Positions 1 to 7,700 of a stretch of DNA of 64,000 bases are shown in pieces. The notes under the pieces are model-generated. The model was not told the DNA's origin and searched no databases. It saw nothing but the letters and a program-made list of their open reading frames with translations. The stretch is from Onthophagus taurus (lineage: Eukaryota; Arthropoda; Insecta; Coleoptera; Scarabaeidae). The position numbers and the translations under genes were made by a program. Each line of letters starts with the position of its first letter. The first letter of the stretch is position 1. The DNA is taken from assembly GCF_036711975.1 (NCBI RefSeq), contig NW_027248939.1, forward strand, positions 2,232,001 to 2,296,000. The letters are read 5' to 3'.

Positions 1-1
1 A

Positions 2-427
2 CAGATACGCATAAGAGGTAATAATAATACGCAACGTGCTGAGATAAAAACAAACCGGCGAATAAATTTTGCTAGCGATAATTCAATCGGTTCCTTACTT
101 GGTTTTAACCCTAAAGTTATACCTAAAAACACGATAACAGAATCGGATCATATCGTGAATATAAATAAAACGAATGCATTACAAATTTATTGTAATTTGA
201 GCTCCGGATCGTATACGAATGGACAACCCATGCACGTGTTGTATCATTTCTTCCCGAACGTACCGGCTGGTTTTAAAATAATAGAAGCTCCGCAACAACC
301 GATTTACTTACCTGTTACAACGAACGTGATTAGTACATTAATAGTACGCATACTTGATCAGGACGGTCAGTTGGTAAACTTCAGAGACGAAGAAGTGACC
401 GTGAGAGTGCACTTGAAATCGGTGTGA
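2..427 (+). CDS. C-terminal part of possible minor-capsid/penton-type protein (5' cut by window)
   Basis: The frame is open from base 2 without a stop, so the true start lies left of the window and no start codon can be chosen here. About 141 codons are visible. The protein has a beta-rich look: an SIGSLLGF stretch, a run ending YHFFPNVPAGFKI, then ILDQDGQLVNF and a C-terminal VTVRVHLK strand. I recall proteins with this LVNFRGE-x-VTVRLH ending beside capsid genes in invertebrate Maverick-like elements. They are generally taken as structural, but the exact role is not established. It is followed 18 bases later by a small basic gene and then the capsid candidate, which supports a particle-structure cluster. 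The minor-capsid role is inference. Confidence 0.65.
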   Translation, partial: QIRIRGNNNTQRAEIKTNRRINFASDNSIGSLLGFNPKVIPKNTITESDHIVNINKTNALQIYCNLSSGSYTNGQPMHVLYHFFPNVPAGFKIIEAPQQPIYLPVTTNVISTLIVRILDQDGQLVNFRDEEVTVRVHLKSV

Positions 428-444
428 GTAGTAGGGTATTTAAT

Positions 445-615
445 ATGGGTATAGTGTACGACGTTCGAAGAAAAGCACAGGAAAATCTGGGTGATAGAGT
501 AATGTATAAAACGGTACGAAAGGATGTAAAACCTAACAGTAAGCGAAAATCAACTACCCAGTTAACACGCGTCAATCGTCAGTATTTAAGCAACTTAGGT
601 TTTCAACTACTATAA
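445..615 (+). CDS. Small basic protein of structural cluster, 56 aa
   Basis: The frame begins before this point, but the first ATG is at 445, which is 18 bases after the stop of the preceding gene. The product is very rich in Lys and Arg (DVKPNSKRKSTTQ region) and ends in a hydrophobic tail, NRQYLSNLGFQLL. The stop codon TAA touches the ATG of the next gene with no spacer. Its size, charge and place between two structural genes would suit a DNA-condensing or capsid-cement peptide, but that is inference and I do not recognise a named family. Conservation of the tail in related elements is a recollection, not a check. Confidence 0.5.
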   Translation: MGIVYDVRRKAQENLGDRVMYKTVRKDVKPNSKRKSTTQLTRVNRQYLSNLGFQLL

Positions 616-1878
616 ATGGAGTCCTTAAACGTCACGGAGAAAATAAAAGTAGATAACTCGATTGTAAGTTACGAATATCATTCCCATCAACCGTTTGGTT
701 CTACTAGCTTCGGTAACAATGATGAAATTCGTATAGGCATACCCGAAATAGACAATTACACATTGCCTCATGAAAGTTTTTTGTATGTGGAAGGGAGCGT
801 ACGTAAACTGGATGCGAGTGGTAAAGCAACAAAAGATGCTAGTGCAACTGCAAAATTGATAAATAATCCTGTAGCGTTTATGTTCAGTGATATTCGCTAT
901 CTTATAAATGGTGTTCAAATAGATGGAGTGAGAAACGTGGGGTTAACATCATGTATGAAAGGATACTTTTCGTATACCCCTCACGATATAATAAAGTTGG
1001 CGAACGCAGGTTGGAACATGGGCGAGGATCTGCTAGGTCAAGTGGTCCCAACATCCCCTGTAACGGATGCAATAATGGATAAAAATGGAAATTTTGGATT
1101 GAGTGTACCGCTAAAGACATTAATAGGGTTTGCTGAAGATTTTAAAACAATTGTGATGAATGTGAGACAAGAGCTAGTGTTAATTCGTAATAATGATGAT
1201 AATGATGTGCTTGTGAATACGGTAGAAGAACCGTTACAGTTAAAAATCGATAAAGTTGTGTGGAGAATGCCCCATCTAGCCGTAGGCTTACGAGAACAAT
1301 TAGCTCTAACAAAAATAGCAGGACGAAATATTGATCTGCAAATACCTTTTCGCAGTTGGGAAGTACATGAATATCCTTCTTTACCTCAAACAACAAAGCA
1401 TTCATGGGCTGTGAAAACAGCTCCGCAGTTGGAAACACCTAGATTTATAATAATTGGGTTTCAAACAAAGAAGAAAGGAAAACAGTTGGCGAACATGGCA
1501 ACCTTTGATAATGTAAAACTCACCAATTTGACGGTATTCCTAAACGGTGAACGCTACCCATACGATAATCTGAACGTGGACTTTGATAGTAATCGTGTCG
1601 CAGTGTTATATGACATGTATACACGCTTTCAAAAGTCCTACTATGGGAAGGAAGGAGAACCATTACTCACTCCGAAACAATTTATTGAAAATTATCCACT
1701 GATTGGAATTGATTGTACATATCAAGCAGAAGCGCTACACAAAAGTGGGGTAGAAATACGGATAGAATTTACGACAAAAAATCCGATTCCTGATGGTACC
1801 ACAGCATACTGTTTAGTTTTACATGATAAGGCGTTTCAATATTCTCCACTAACAAAAATCGTCAAACAAATGACTTGA
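616..1878 (+). CDS. Probable major capsid protein (double jelly-roll candidate), 420 aa
   Basis: The ATG directly abuts the previous stop (TAAATG). The protein has 420 residues, no signal peptide and no membrane segment, and alternates beta-strand-like and loop stretches. Recognisable points are LPHESFLYVEGSV near residue 55, DIRYLINGVQIDGV near residue 95, and a C-terminal block near residues 300-345 with LNGERYPYDNLN and RFQKSYYG. I recall this C-terminal block from abundant capsid-type proteins of invertebrate Maverick-like elements. The length is close to compact double jelly-roll capsid proteins (about 400-450 aa) and shorter than the roughly 600 aa usual for Polinton hexon-like proteins. 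Position in the structural cluster and lack of enzyme motifs support a capsid role. A structure prediction would be decisive, since sequence alone leaves the fold unproven. Confidence 0.6.
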   Translation: MESLNVTEKIKVDNSIVSYEYHSHQPFGSTSFGNNDEIRIGIPEIDNYTLPHESFLYVEGSVRKLDASGKATKDASATAKLINNPVAFMFSDIRYLINGVQIDGVRNVGLTSCMKGYFSYTPHDIIKLANAGWNMGEDLLGQVVPTSPVTDAIMDKNGNFGLSVPLKTLIGFAEDFKTIVMNVRQELVLIRNNDDNDVLVNTVEEPLQLKIDKVVWRMPHLAVGLREQLALTKIAGRNIDLQIPFRSWEVHEYPSLPQTTKHSWAVKTAPQLETPRFIIIGFQTKKKGKQLANMATFDNVKLTNLTVFLNGERYPYDNLNVDFDSNRVAVLYDMYTRFQKSYYGKEGEPLLTPKQFIENYPLIGIDCTYQAEALHKSGVEIRIEFTTKNPIPDGTTAYCLVLHDKAFQYSPLTKIVKQMT

Positions 1879-2055
1879 GTATGGGGAAAGAAGGGTTGGT
1901 AGTGTGTAGTTGGATCGGATCCTGAGCCGCATCGCACCCGTAGCTCATCATCCGAAATGTGAGACTTCTATATTCAGCGTAAACAAAAAAAAAAGTCGTA
2001 GAGTATAAGTTGTGCGACAGATTTCTACGGCTGCATAGTATGGATAATCGTGTTG

Positions 2056-2274
2056 ATGTACGGAAGCAAGATGTATTCAAATAAAACTCAATACATAATT
2101 CTCGATATACAAGGTTTCATGGTCAACGAAGATCAGTTCGTACCTAAAGAATTAGCATCATGTGATAGTAACAAATGCATAACCCACCACGTTTTTCAAC
2201 CGAGTAGCAGTATAGCTTCATTACCATCTAAATATAGGAATACTGCAAACAAAAAAAAAAATGCATTGTATTAA
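2056..2274 (+). pseudogene. Truncated DxQGF-type protein of Maverick-like elements
   Basis: A 72-codon frame starts at ATG 2056. It contains the run IILDIQGF, then FVPKELASCDS and HHVFQPSSSIASLP. I recall proteins of roughly 150-250 aa that start with this DxQGF...VKEL...F-P pattern in invertebrate Maverick-like elements; their function is unknown, although the acidic start resembles an exonuclease-like fold. Here the frame enters an 11-A run near 2250-2261 and stops soon after. Another frame after that run stays open for only a few more codons. The gene is therefore either broken by a slip in the A-run with later decay, or the first exon of a spliced gene. Broken is the simpler reading. Confidence 0.45.
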
Positions 2275-2362
2275 ATGTACGTTAGAAAAGAAATAAATGT
2301 TATTTTTTTATCCATATTGATGAGTTTTATTTAAAGAAACCTCTTCACCTCCCCTTCCCCCT

Positions 2363-2547
2363 CCCCCCTCCCCCCTCCCCCCTCCCCTCCCCCTCCCCTG
2401 CCCCACCCCTGCCCCACCCCCCCGCGCGGGCTCAACTACGCTCCGCTTCGCTCCGCTCCGTACCGCGCTTCGCGCGACCGCCCGCGCGGGGGGGTGGGGC
2501 AGGGGTGGGGCAGGGGAGGGGGAGGGGAGGGGGAGGGGGGAGGGGGG
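2363..2547. repeat. C/G-rich long inverted repeat with 50-nt spacer
   Basis: The left arm (2363-2430) is C-rich and the right arm (2481-2547) is its reverse complement, differing by one base in one C-run. The arms consist of runs of four to seven C (or G) separated by single bases, ending inward in a CCCGCGCGGG core. The spacer 2431-2480 is itself rich in CGCTTCGC-type short palindromes. The block could form a 67-bp hairpin, and either strand could form i-motif or G-quadruplex structures. It lies between the structural gene cluster and the rest of the element. No coding function is seen. Confidence 0.9.
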
Positions 2548-2554
2548 ATTGTAA

Positions 2555-2752
2555 CCCCCCTTGAGTCACGGGCGAAGATAAGGTCCGAACGACCTCGCAT
2601 TCTCAGACAGTATGACCTCCCCTTGGGCCACAGGCGATAACAAGGAGAAAACCTGGACAACCTCGCATTCCCAGACAGTATGACCTCCCCTTCAGTCACA
2701 GGCGATAACAAGGAGAAGACCTAAACGACCTCGCATTCCCAGACAGTTGACC
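2555..2752. repeat. Tandem repeat, about three copies of 68 bp
   Basis: The marker CCTCGCATTC recurs at 2593, 2661 and 2729, a spacing of exactly 68 bp. Each unit also carries CAGACAG, a GACCTCCCCTT run, and a CACAGGCGATAACAAGGAGA-type segment. The first unit is diverged and about 6 bp shorter. The array starts a few bases after the C/G-rich inverted repeat, so the two may have arrived or expanded together. No gene is seen in it, nor in the 2753-2897 stretch that follows. Confidence 0.85.
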
Positions 2753-2945
2753 GGACAAATACCTGTTCACTAACCCGTACTTAAAGGTAGTGGAAAGTGG
2801 GTTACTCCTCACTCCGTGTACAGCAGTCGCTGAGTGATATAGTAGTGTACAAAAGACGATAATTCCTTAAAAAGTGTGTTTACAATAATAACAGATTTTG
2901 TTAAAAACTGTGTTTTTCCGACCACGAAGAAATCGCCTTCTGCTA

Positions 2946-3225
2946 GAAAACCATTTGAAAAGTAAGTTACATCAATACAATTTTTATCGGTTTTCTTCAT
3001 GTATGTTTGTGATGATTTCAGGTATTAATTGTTATACGCTGAGAAAAGTGGTTCTTCAGCGCATTGCAAACCTGTCAGACGTGATAGAAAACCATTTGAA
3101 AAGTAAGTTACATCAATACAATTTTTATCGGTTTTCTTCATGTATGTTTGTGATGATTTCAGACATTAATTGTTATACGCTGAGAAAAGTGGTTCTTCAG
3201 CGGATTGCAAACTTGTCAGACGTGA
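2946..3225 (+). repeat. 141-bp tandem duplication of an exon-intron-like unit
   Basis: Copy one is 2946-3086 and copy two is 3087-3225. They differ at only about four positions. The period of 141 is a multiple of three, so one frame (2898-3251) stays open through both copies and would encode a 47-residue repeat. Each copy also contains a convincing 60-bp intron candidate: GTAAGT at 2962 to TTTCAG at 3021, and GTAAGT at 3103 to TTTCAG at 3162, with a T-rich tract before each acceptor. Splicing would leave 81-bp exons that keep frame. Whether this is a repeated peptide or a duplicated exon cannot be settled from sequence. No recognised domain. Confidence 0.7.
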
Positions 3226-3297
3226 GCGAACGTATAATTTTAATAAAATAATCCAAATTTTTTGTAACCCTTTTGATTCCTTGAAGTCTTTCCCATT

Positions 3298-4455
3298 ATG
3301 CTTCACTTAATTGGTAACAGCCACGCTCGTGCAAGCGATAATACCGATGGTATGACCGACCCACTGGTTGCCGTGCTGCCACGCAATAACGACAGTACGA
3401 ATGTTGTTGAGTCAAGCCTACCGTCGTTACCATTATATTGCAGCGGCAACTTTGACGGTTTGAGTCGTACCATGCAGGATTTCACTACAGACCCACCACT
3501 GTACGAGCAAATAATGAATGAGCTCCGGTCACAGCCAGGGAACGACAATGGTGCGATTGTTACCACCAGTCCAACCTTGTCGTCCTACGGCTTAACTCGC
3601 ATCAGTATGGAGATACGAGAAGAAGGAACATATCAGGAAGTTGTTGTGCCACCTGAACCTGCTACCAATCAGGCCGACGTGGTACAACCACTTCCAGATA
3701 TTGTACATACGGATGTCACAAGTCAAGCACCTGCTGAAAACCAGGTGCTTGCGGCACCGTCTGTACCAGCGACGGAAGACGTATCCCAACCCTCCGATAG
3801 GATATGTGTTTCGCCTGTCTTCTCGAGTGGACCCATACGGTACACATCCCGCCGTATAAAAAAACGCGTCAACTTGTTGTCAAGGGGTTGCGTGAAACAA
3901 ACTACCCGCCCAAACCCTTCTCCTGCTTCACAAGACTCCTGTAGATTGCTGCGAAACGCATTAGCCAAACCTCCCCGTAACACACGAAGAGTACCTACAC
4001 TCGCTACAGTAACCAGACCTGCAACGGTGGTTACATCTCCACCAGAGGTGACCATCGACATCCGTGACAGCCCGCCAACTATCACAACTATCCCACCACA
4101 AAATGTGGTGTTCCCACCACCTTTACCTATCCCTACTATCCCGCAGAGGCAAAATCTTCCAGCTGTAAATACCGCACATCCCGACCCATGGGTTGATGCG
4201 TTTCTGCATTCAACAACCAACTTGGCAAGCAGTCTTTTGTCCCAAGAGGATTTTTTCATCTTGGGCTTGAAACCTCAATTGCAAACCAAAGTGACGACTT
4301 TGGAACATCATAAGCGCCACTTCGTGAACGCGTTGAATGCAGTAAACCAGAATCCCACCGTCTGCTTTGCTGCTTCTTCAAACATCCTTAACATGTACAA
4401 CACCAAAATTAACCTGTATAAGTCCCTTCTCAGGCTGCTGCCTGACAACGGTTAA
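3298..4455 (+). CDS. Proline-rich protein with PPxY motif, 385 aa, function unknown
   Basis: The frame starts at ATG 3298 and is not a family I recognise. Residues 66-69 read PPLY inside a DPPLYEQI context, a match to the PPxY late-domain motif that binds WW-domain ubiquitin ligases and recruits ESCRT. Residues about 110-290 are low complexity, rich in Pro, Thr, Val and Ser, with a basic patch (RYTSRRIKKR) near residue 185. The last 85 residues are more ordered, with EDFFILGLKPQL followed by a helical-looking stretch, faintly like a BESS-type interaction motif. There is no signal peptide or membrane segment. PPxY motifs occur in some non-enveloped virus proteins, such as adenovirus protein VI, so a capsid-associated trafficking role is possible but speculative. 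It could also be a captured host-like regulatory gene. Confidence 0.55.
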   Translation: MLHLIGNSHARASDNTDGMTDPLVAVLPRNNDSTNVVESSLPSLPLYCSGNFDGLSRTMQDFTTDPPLYEQIMNELRSQPGNDNGAIVTTSPTLSSYGLTRISMEIREEGTYQEVVVPPEPATNQADVVQPLPDIVHTDVTSQAPAENQVLAAPSVPATEDVSQPSDRICVSPVFSSGPIRYTSRRIKKRVNLLSRGCVKQTTRPNPSPASQDSCRLLRNALAKPPRNTRRVPTLATVTRPATVVTSPPEVTIDIRDSPPTITTIPPQNVVFPPPLPIPTIPQRQNLPAVNTAHPDPWVDAFLHSTTNLASSLLSQEDFFILGLKPQLQTKVTTLEHHKRHFVNALNAVNQNPTVCFAASSNILNMYNTKINLYKSLLRLLPDNG

Positions 4456-4524
4456 TAGCGTTTTTTTTTTGAAGCTCGTTCAGTTTTTTTGTCTCTTGCA
4501 GTGTTAACGTTGCAGGAGTTGGCT

Positions 4525-5085
4525 ATGGAGAGCGTTAATTCGACGATTTCCCGTAAAGACCGTACGTTGCGGTTAGTAGATGTTTTACCAAAGACTCTAC
4601 TACTAAACGTAATGTACAGCTGGGACATATGCTTCTGGCGTCGAATATCCCGAAAGGGCGATCGAATCAATCTTGGGGAGGTTTGCTTCCCCACCGTGGA
4701 ACGCTTTGGAAAGAAAATGTCGCAAGGCACCGTACATAAGTTGTTCCACGGTTCTCCGGTTGATTGGAGTTCAACTTTCGGAGTGGGTCTTCAGTATCAA
4801 GCAAGGTATGTTTTTTATGAATCACATTTGGGCAACCTTTGCTATCGTTGTCGACGCCGCCTACACCATATTAGTATAACGAACGTTTTACAACTGGATT
4901 GTCGTGTGAAATTGCGCTCGAAAATAAAGTATGCATCTTCTGAACGATTGCAGACTATTATTTTAAATAAAAAATATTGGTGTGCGATGTGTTGTCGTGT
5001 GTCTTTGTTTCGAGTCTGTTTTAAACCACAACTTGAGGAGGATCAAAGTACTGAGGAATTGTCGGAGGGATGTCTCAGCAACTAA
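4525..5085 (+). CDS. Cysteine-rich protein with CxxC pairs, possibly exon(s) of a spliced gene
   Basis: The first ATG in the open frame is at 4525, giving about 186 residues, but the frame is already open further upstream. A strong acceptor-like signal (a T-run then CTCTTGCAG, ending at 4500) precedes it, and a donor-like CAAGGTATGT occurs near 4802-4811. The frame may therefore be an exon or contain an intron. Visible motifs are LCYRCRRR and WCAMCCRVSLFRVC in the C-terminal half, which could form a zinc-binding knuckle. There is no signal peptide or obvious membrane span. I recognise no family. It lies 69 bp after the PPxY gene on the same strand. It may be an accessory gene of the element or part of an interrupted host-derived gene. 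Confidence 0.4.
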   Translation: MESVNSTISRKDRTLRLVDVLPKTLLLNVMYSWDICFWRRISRKGDRINLGEVCFPTVERFGKKMSQGTVHKLFHGSPVDWSSTFGVGLQYQARYVFYESHLGNLCYRCRRRLHHISITNVLQLDCRVKLRSKIKYASSERLQTIILNKKYWCAMCCRVSLFRVCFKPQLEEDQSTEELSEGCLSN

Positions 5086-5728
5086 TATGTTGTAGGTGGT
5101 TTTTTCAAATTTGTACACCATCCTTGTATGATACTGAAAATCGTTCGAATTGATGATATGACAACAAGTTCGCTTCCTTTTCACCTTTTCCGCTCCCATG
5201 CTTTTGTTTATATGTATTATTAATTATTTATTTGAATATTTACCGTATCTACTTATTGTTACCGCTCCCATGCTTTTGTTAATATGTATTATTAATTACT
5301 TATTTGAATATTTACCGTATCTACTTATTGTTAATTTAATACTAAGTAGTGTAAATTGTACTGTGACTTACACTGCTTTATTTTGTTTAATCACATAACA
5401 TCTGTATGTGAATAACCCACTGGTGGTTCTACTACATCAACCATACAGATACTTTTGAAATCATGATAATAAATAATTTTGTAAATTTATGTATACCACG
5501 TCTTATTGTAAAATAAATATTGTGTAATATTACGCACGCTTTAAATAACTTTCAAACTCAATGTTAACAGTTTATATAGTTAAAGTGTTGTAAACCATTA
5601 TTTTGAAACAATGATAATAAATAATCTGCTGAAATTTTTTGTATGCTACATTTTATGATAAAATAAACATTGTTTTCTACTACGACTTCATTTCTTGTTA
5701 ATCTCCCGTTCAAGTATCACCCGTCAGC
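5086..5728. other. AT-rich intergenic region with diverged repeats and polyadenylation-like signals
   Basis: No convincing gene is seen here. Besides the 72-bp tandem repeat, a diverged direct repeat of about 80 bp occurs at 5454-5535 and 5602-5688. Both copies start TTTGAAA, share ATGATAATAAATAAT and contain AAAATAAA followed by ATTGT. The several AATAAA strings could serve as polyadenylation signals for the upstream genes. The stretch separates the accessory stretch from the ATPase cluster, so it may also hold the ATPase promoter, though no TATA box is clear. Confidence 0.6.
5190..5333. repeat. Two tandem copies of a 72-bp AT-rich unit
   Basis: Copy one 5190-5261 and copy two 5262-5333 are nearly identical, each starting CCGCTCCCATGCTTTTGTT and ending in a TACTTATTGTTA stretch. 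The frame through them is open and hydrophobic, but this follows from the repeat and is not taken as a gene. Confidence 0.85.
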
Positions 5729-6430
5729 ATGGTTGAAGACGTTAAGTTTGTTAGCCAACCTTTAACACTACCAATCTGTAATCTTCATAACGACTTCGCT
5801 GCAAATAAATTTAAACGACATAGCGAATTATTTGGTGGGGAATGTAAACGTGGTTTGATAATTGGTTCTTCGGGTGCCGGAAAAACAAACGTAATGTTAA
5901 CTTTATTGACAGCTCTCAACGGGTTGCGCTTTTTGAATGTATATTTGTGCTCTAATTCACTCTACCAAATCAAATACGAATTTCTACGACAATTACTTAA
6001 ACCTATCCGCTCTTGCGGCTATTATGAATACTCAGATGTCGGACGATTTCTACCACCGTCAAAGGTGAAAGAATATTCAATTATTATTTTTGATGATATT
6101 GCTCCTACAGAGCAACAGATTATCAAGGAATATTTTTCATACGGTCGTCATAGAAACGTTGATACTTTTTTACTCGCTCAAAGTTATAGCGCCATTTCCA
6201 AGCAGCTTTTACGTGACAATTGCAACCTTTTAGTTTTATTTAAACAAGATCTCACTAACTTGAAACATATTTACAACGATCATTTGCTAGGGGACATTAC
6301 GTGGGATGATTTTGTCAGAATTTGTCGAACTTGTTGGGATACACCGCACGGTATATTAGTTATTGATTTAGATTGCGATAAAAATAACGGACGCTATCGG
6401 AAAGGTTTCGATGAGTACATTATACTGTAA
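5729..6430 (+). CDS. A32/FtsK-HerA-type genome-packaging ATPase, 233 aa
   Basis: The protein is a P-loop ATPase that would drive DNA into a capsid. Walker A is GSSGAGKT at residues 46-53, Walker B is IIIFDD at residues 118-123, and a Gln follows the next strand in FLLAQSYS (about residue 151), as in the HerA/FtsK superfamily. The length of 233 residues fits Maverick/Polinton and adintovirus packaging ATPases. The ATG at 5729 gives the N-terminal segment expected before the P-loop. Signature residues are intact. It heads a tight same-strand cluster: the next gene starts 63 bp later, followed by a 135-aa protein and the integrase. Confidence 0.9.
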   Translation: MVEDVKFVSQPLTLPICNLHNDFAANKFKRHSELFGGECKRGLIIGSSGAGKTNVMLTLLTALNGLRFLNVYLCSNSLYQIKYEFLRQLLKPIRSCGYYEYSDVGRFLPPSKVKEYSIIIFDDIAPTEQQIIKEYFSYGRHRNVDTFLLAQSYSAISKQLLRDNCNLLVLFKQDLTNLKHIYNDHLLGDITWDDFVRICRTCWDTPHGILVIDLDCDKNNGRYRKGFDEYIIL

Positions 6431-6455
6431 AACCATTGACTTTACGACTGCATGC

Positions 6456-6460
6456 TCAGT
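6456..6460 (+). promoter_or_regulatory. Initiator-like TCAGT ahead of the DUF8207-like gene
   Basis: The 63-bp gap between the ATPase stop and ATG 6494 contains CTCAGTCT, a match to the arthropod initiator TCAGT. No clear TATA box lies about 30 bp upstream; only a weak TATACT overlaps the ATPase stop codon. The assignment rests on one short motif. Confidence 0.3.
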
Positions 6461-6493
6461 CTCTGTGCGATCATTACACTATCACGTTGAACT

Positions 6494-7654
6494 ATGAATC
6501 GTAATGTTGCACAACAGTTAATAGCTGCGCGAGAAGATGTTAAACATAAAATACGCACTTTGAAAGGAGATATAAAACAGAAGCAGTCCATTGCCGAAGC
6601 TCAACTCGCTCCACTGAAAGAACCTCTGACAGATATTTCCAAAAAATTACAAACTGTCAATTTATTAGCGCTCGACAATAAATTCGGGATAAAACGTGAT
6701 TTATTTACCCCGAAAAAGGAGCAGTCACCAGATATCTCAGCCTTACTGGCTGACTTGCAGAAACCTTCTAAAGGACTTAAACTGGAAACTCCTAGAGTGA
6801 AACCTAAACGTAGAGTTACGTCAACACCCATTAAACCGGGAGCTAGCATGGATGTTTCACCGGAACTCGCACGGAGTCCGCAATTTCTCAGCGACGAAGA
6901 GGTGTTCGAGGGTCGAGATACTACACCTGAGGTTTCTGTTCGTGAGTCAGACACATCTTTAGATGTCTACGAGCGGGACGCTAGGGAGCAGTTGGCGCGC
7001 ATGAAAGAGAATATGGAGGGAATGATGGAACAGACAGTTATTAGAGAAGCTTTAGGGCAGCTGGACCCCTTACCACGTACCTATGTTACGGGTTTAACAG
7101 TAGATGTAAATAACGAGTTCGATCAAACTTACGGTGTTCGTGCACTTACCGATGGATTGTATATCGCAAATCAACCAATAACGTTTGACGGGAAAAACAT
7201 TTTGGTGGGTGAATTTACTTATACAGGAACACCGGGGTTATACGAGTTGTTATTCAAAAATAAACCGGGTAAATTTACTTTACCAGATGCGAGAAATTAC
7301 AAAGATATCTTACAACGTTCGAATGTACATAAAAGAGATTATGACGCTTCAAAAAGTATCATAACTGATGATGAAAATGAAAAGTTTGTGAACATAATCA
7401 AACCAATTTCCTTGGGTCAAAGACCAAATGTGTACTGGGCTCGATATTGGCCAAAACCTAAAACTGGATCAGGTCACTTAAATAAGTTGTTAGTACCTGC
7501 TGCAATTAAAGAGTACGAATACTGGGACGACGTGAACGAATTAGTTGATCGGTTGCGTTTACTACTTGCTTCCGAAGCAGCAGGTCATACTGCTCATCAT
7601 AACGAAATTATATCCCTCATAGAGGAATTACGGGAAGCGCAAGTCATTCGTTAA
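6494..7654 (+). CDS. DUF8207-like protein of Maverick-type elements, 386 aa
   Basis: Residues about 1-60 look like a charged alpha-helical or coiled-coil segment. Residues 70-160 are a disordered linker rich in Pro, Ser and acidic residues. From about 190 there is a compact domain with DQTYGVRALTDGLYI, VGEFTYTGTPGLYELLF and NYKDILQRSNVHKRDY, followed by a basic GSGHLNKLL run and a C-terminal helix RLRLLLASEAAGHTAHHNEI. I recall this YxGTPGLxELL pattern as the domain called DUF8207, frequent in insect proteins beside Maverick genes; the name is from memory. Function is unknown. Position between the packaging ATPase and the integrase suggests a virion or DNA-associated protein, which is inference. 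The frame is full and unbroken. Confidence 0.75.
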   Translation: MNRNVAQQLIAAREDVKHKIRTLKGDIKQKQSIAEAQLAPLKEPLTDISKKLQTVNLLALDNKFGIKRDLFTPKKEQSPDISALLADLQKPSKGLKLETPRVKPKRRVTSTPIKPGASMDVSPELARSPQFLSDEEVFEGRDTTPEVSVRESDTSLDVYERDAREQLARMKENMEGMMEQTVIREALGQLDPLPRTYVTGLTVDVNNEFDQTYGVRALTDGLYIANQPITFDGKNILVGEFTYTGTPGLYELLFKNKPGKFTLPDARNYKDILQRSNVHKRDYDASKSIITDDENEKFVNIIKPISLGQRPNVYWARYWPKPKTGSGHLNKLLVPAAIKEYEYWDDVNELVDRLRLLLASEAAGHTAHHNEIISLIEELREAQVIR

Positions 7655-7657
7655 GGG

Positions 7658-7692
7658 TATATAAACTTTTTTCTGTTTCTGTGACGCTTCAG
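7658..7692 (+). promoter_or_regulatory. TATA box plus initiator-like promoter for the 135-aa/integrase pair
   Basis: TATATAAA at 7658-7665 begins four bases after the previous stop codon. TTCAG at 7688-7692 places an initiator A at 7691, which is 33 bp from the start of the TATA box and in the usual range. The ATG follows at 7701, giving a very short leader of about 10 bases. The arrangement suggests a separate transcript for the two downstream genes. Confidence 0.55.
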
Positions 7693-7700
7693 AAGCCAAT

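Noticed and set aside
625..1438. - strand frames opposite the capsid candidate
   Set aside because: They are antisense shadows of a long coherent + strand gene.
2436..2711. 91-codon - strand frame over the C/G hairpin
   Set aside because: It encodes low-complexity Pro/Ser runs forced by the repeat.
3303..4259. - strand frames opposite the PPxY gene
   Set aside because: They are shadows with Gly/Val-rich low-complexity products and no motif.
5198..5398. Hydrophobic 66-codon frame that could look like a small membrane protein
   Set aside because: It consists mainly of the 72-bp tandem repeat in AT-rich DNA and lacks context.
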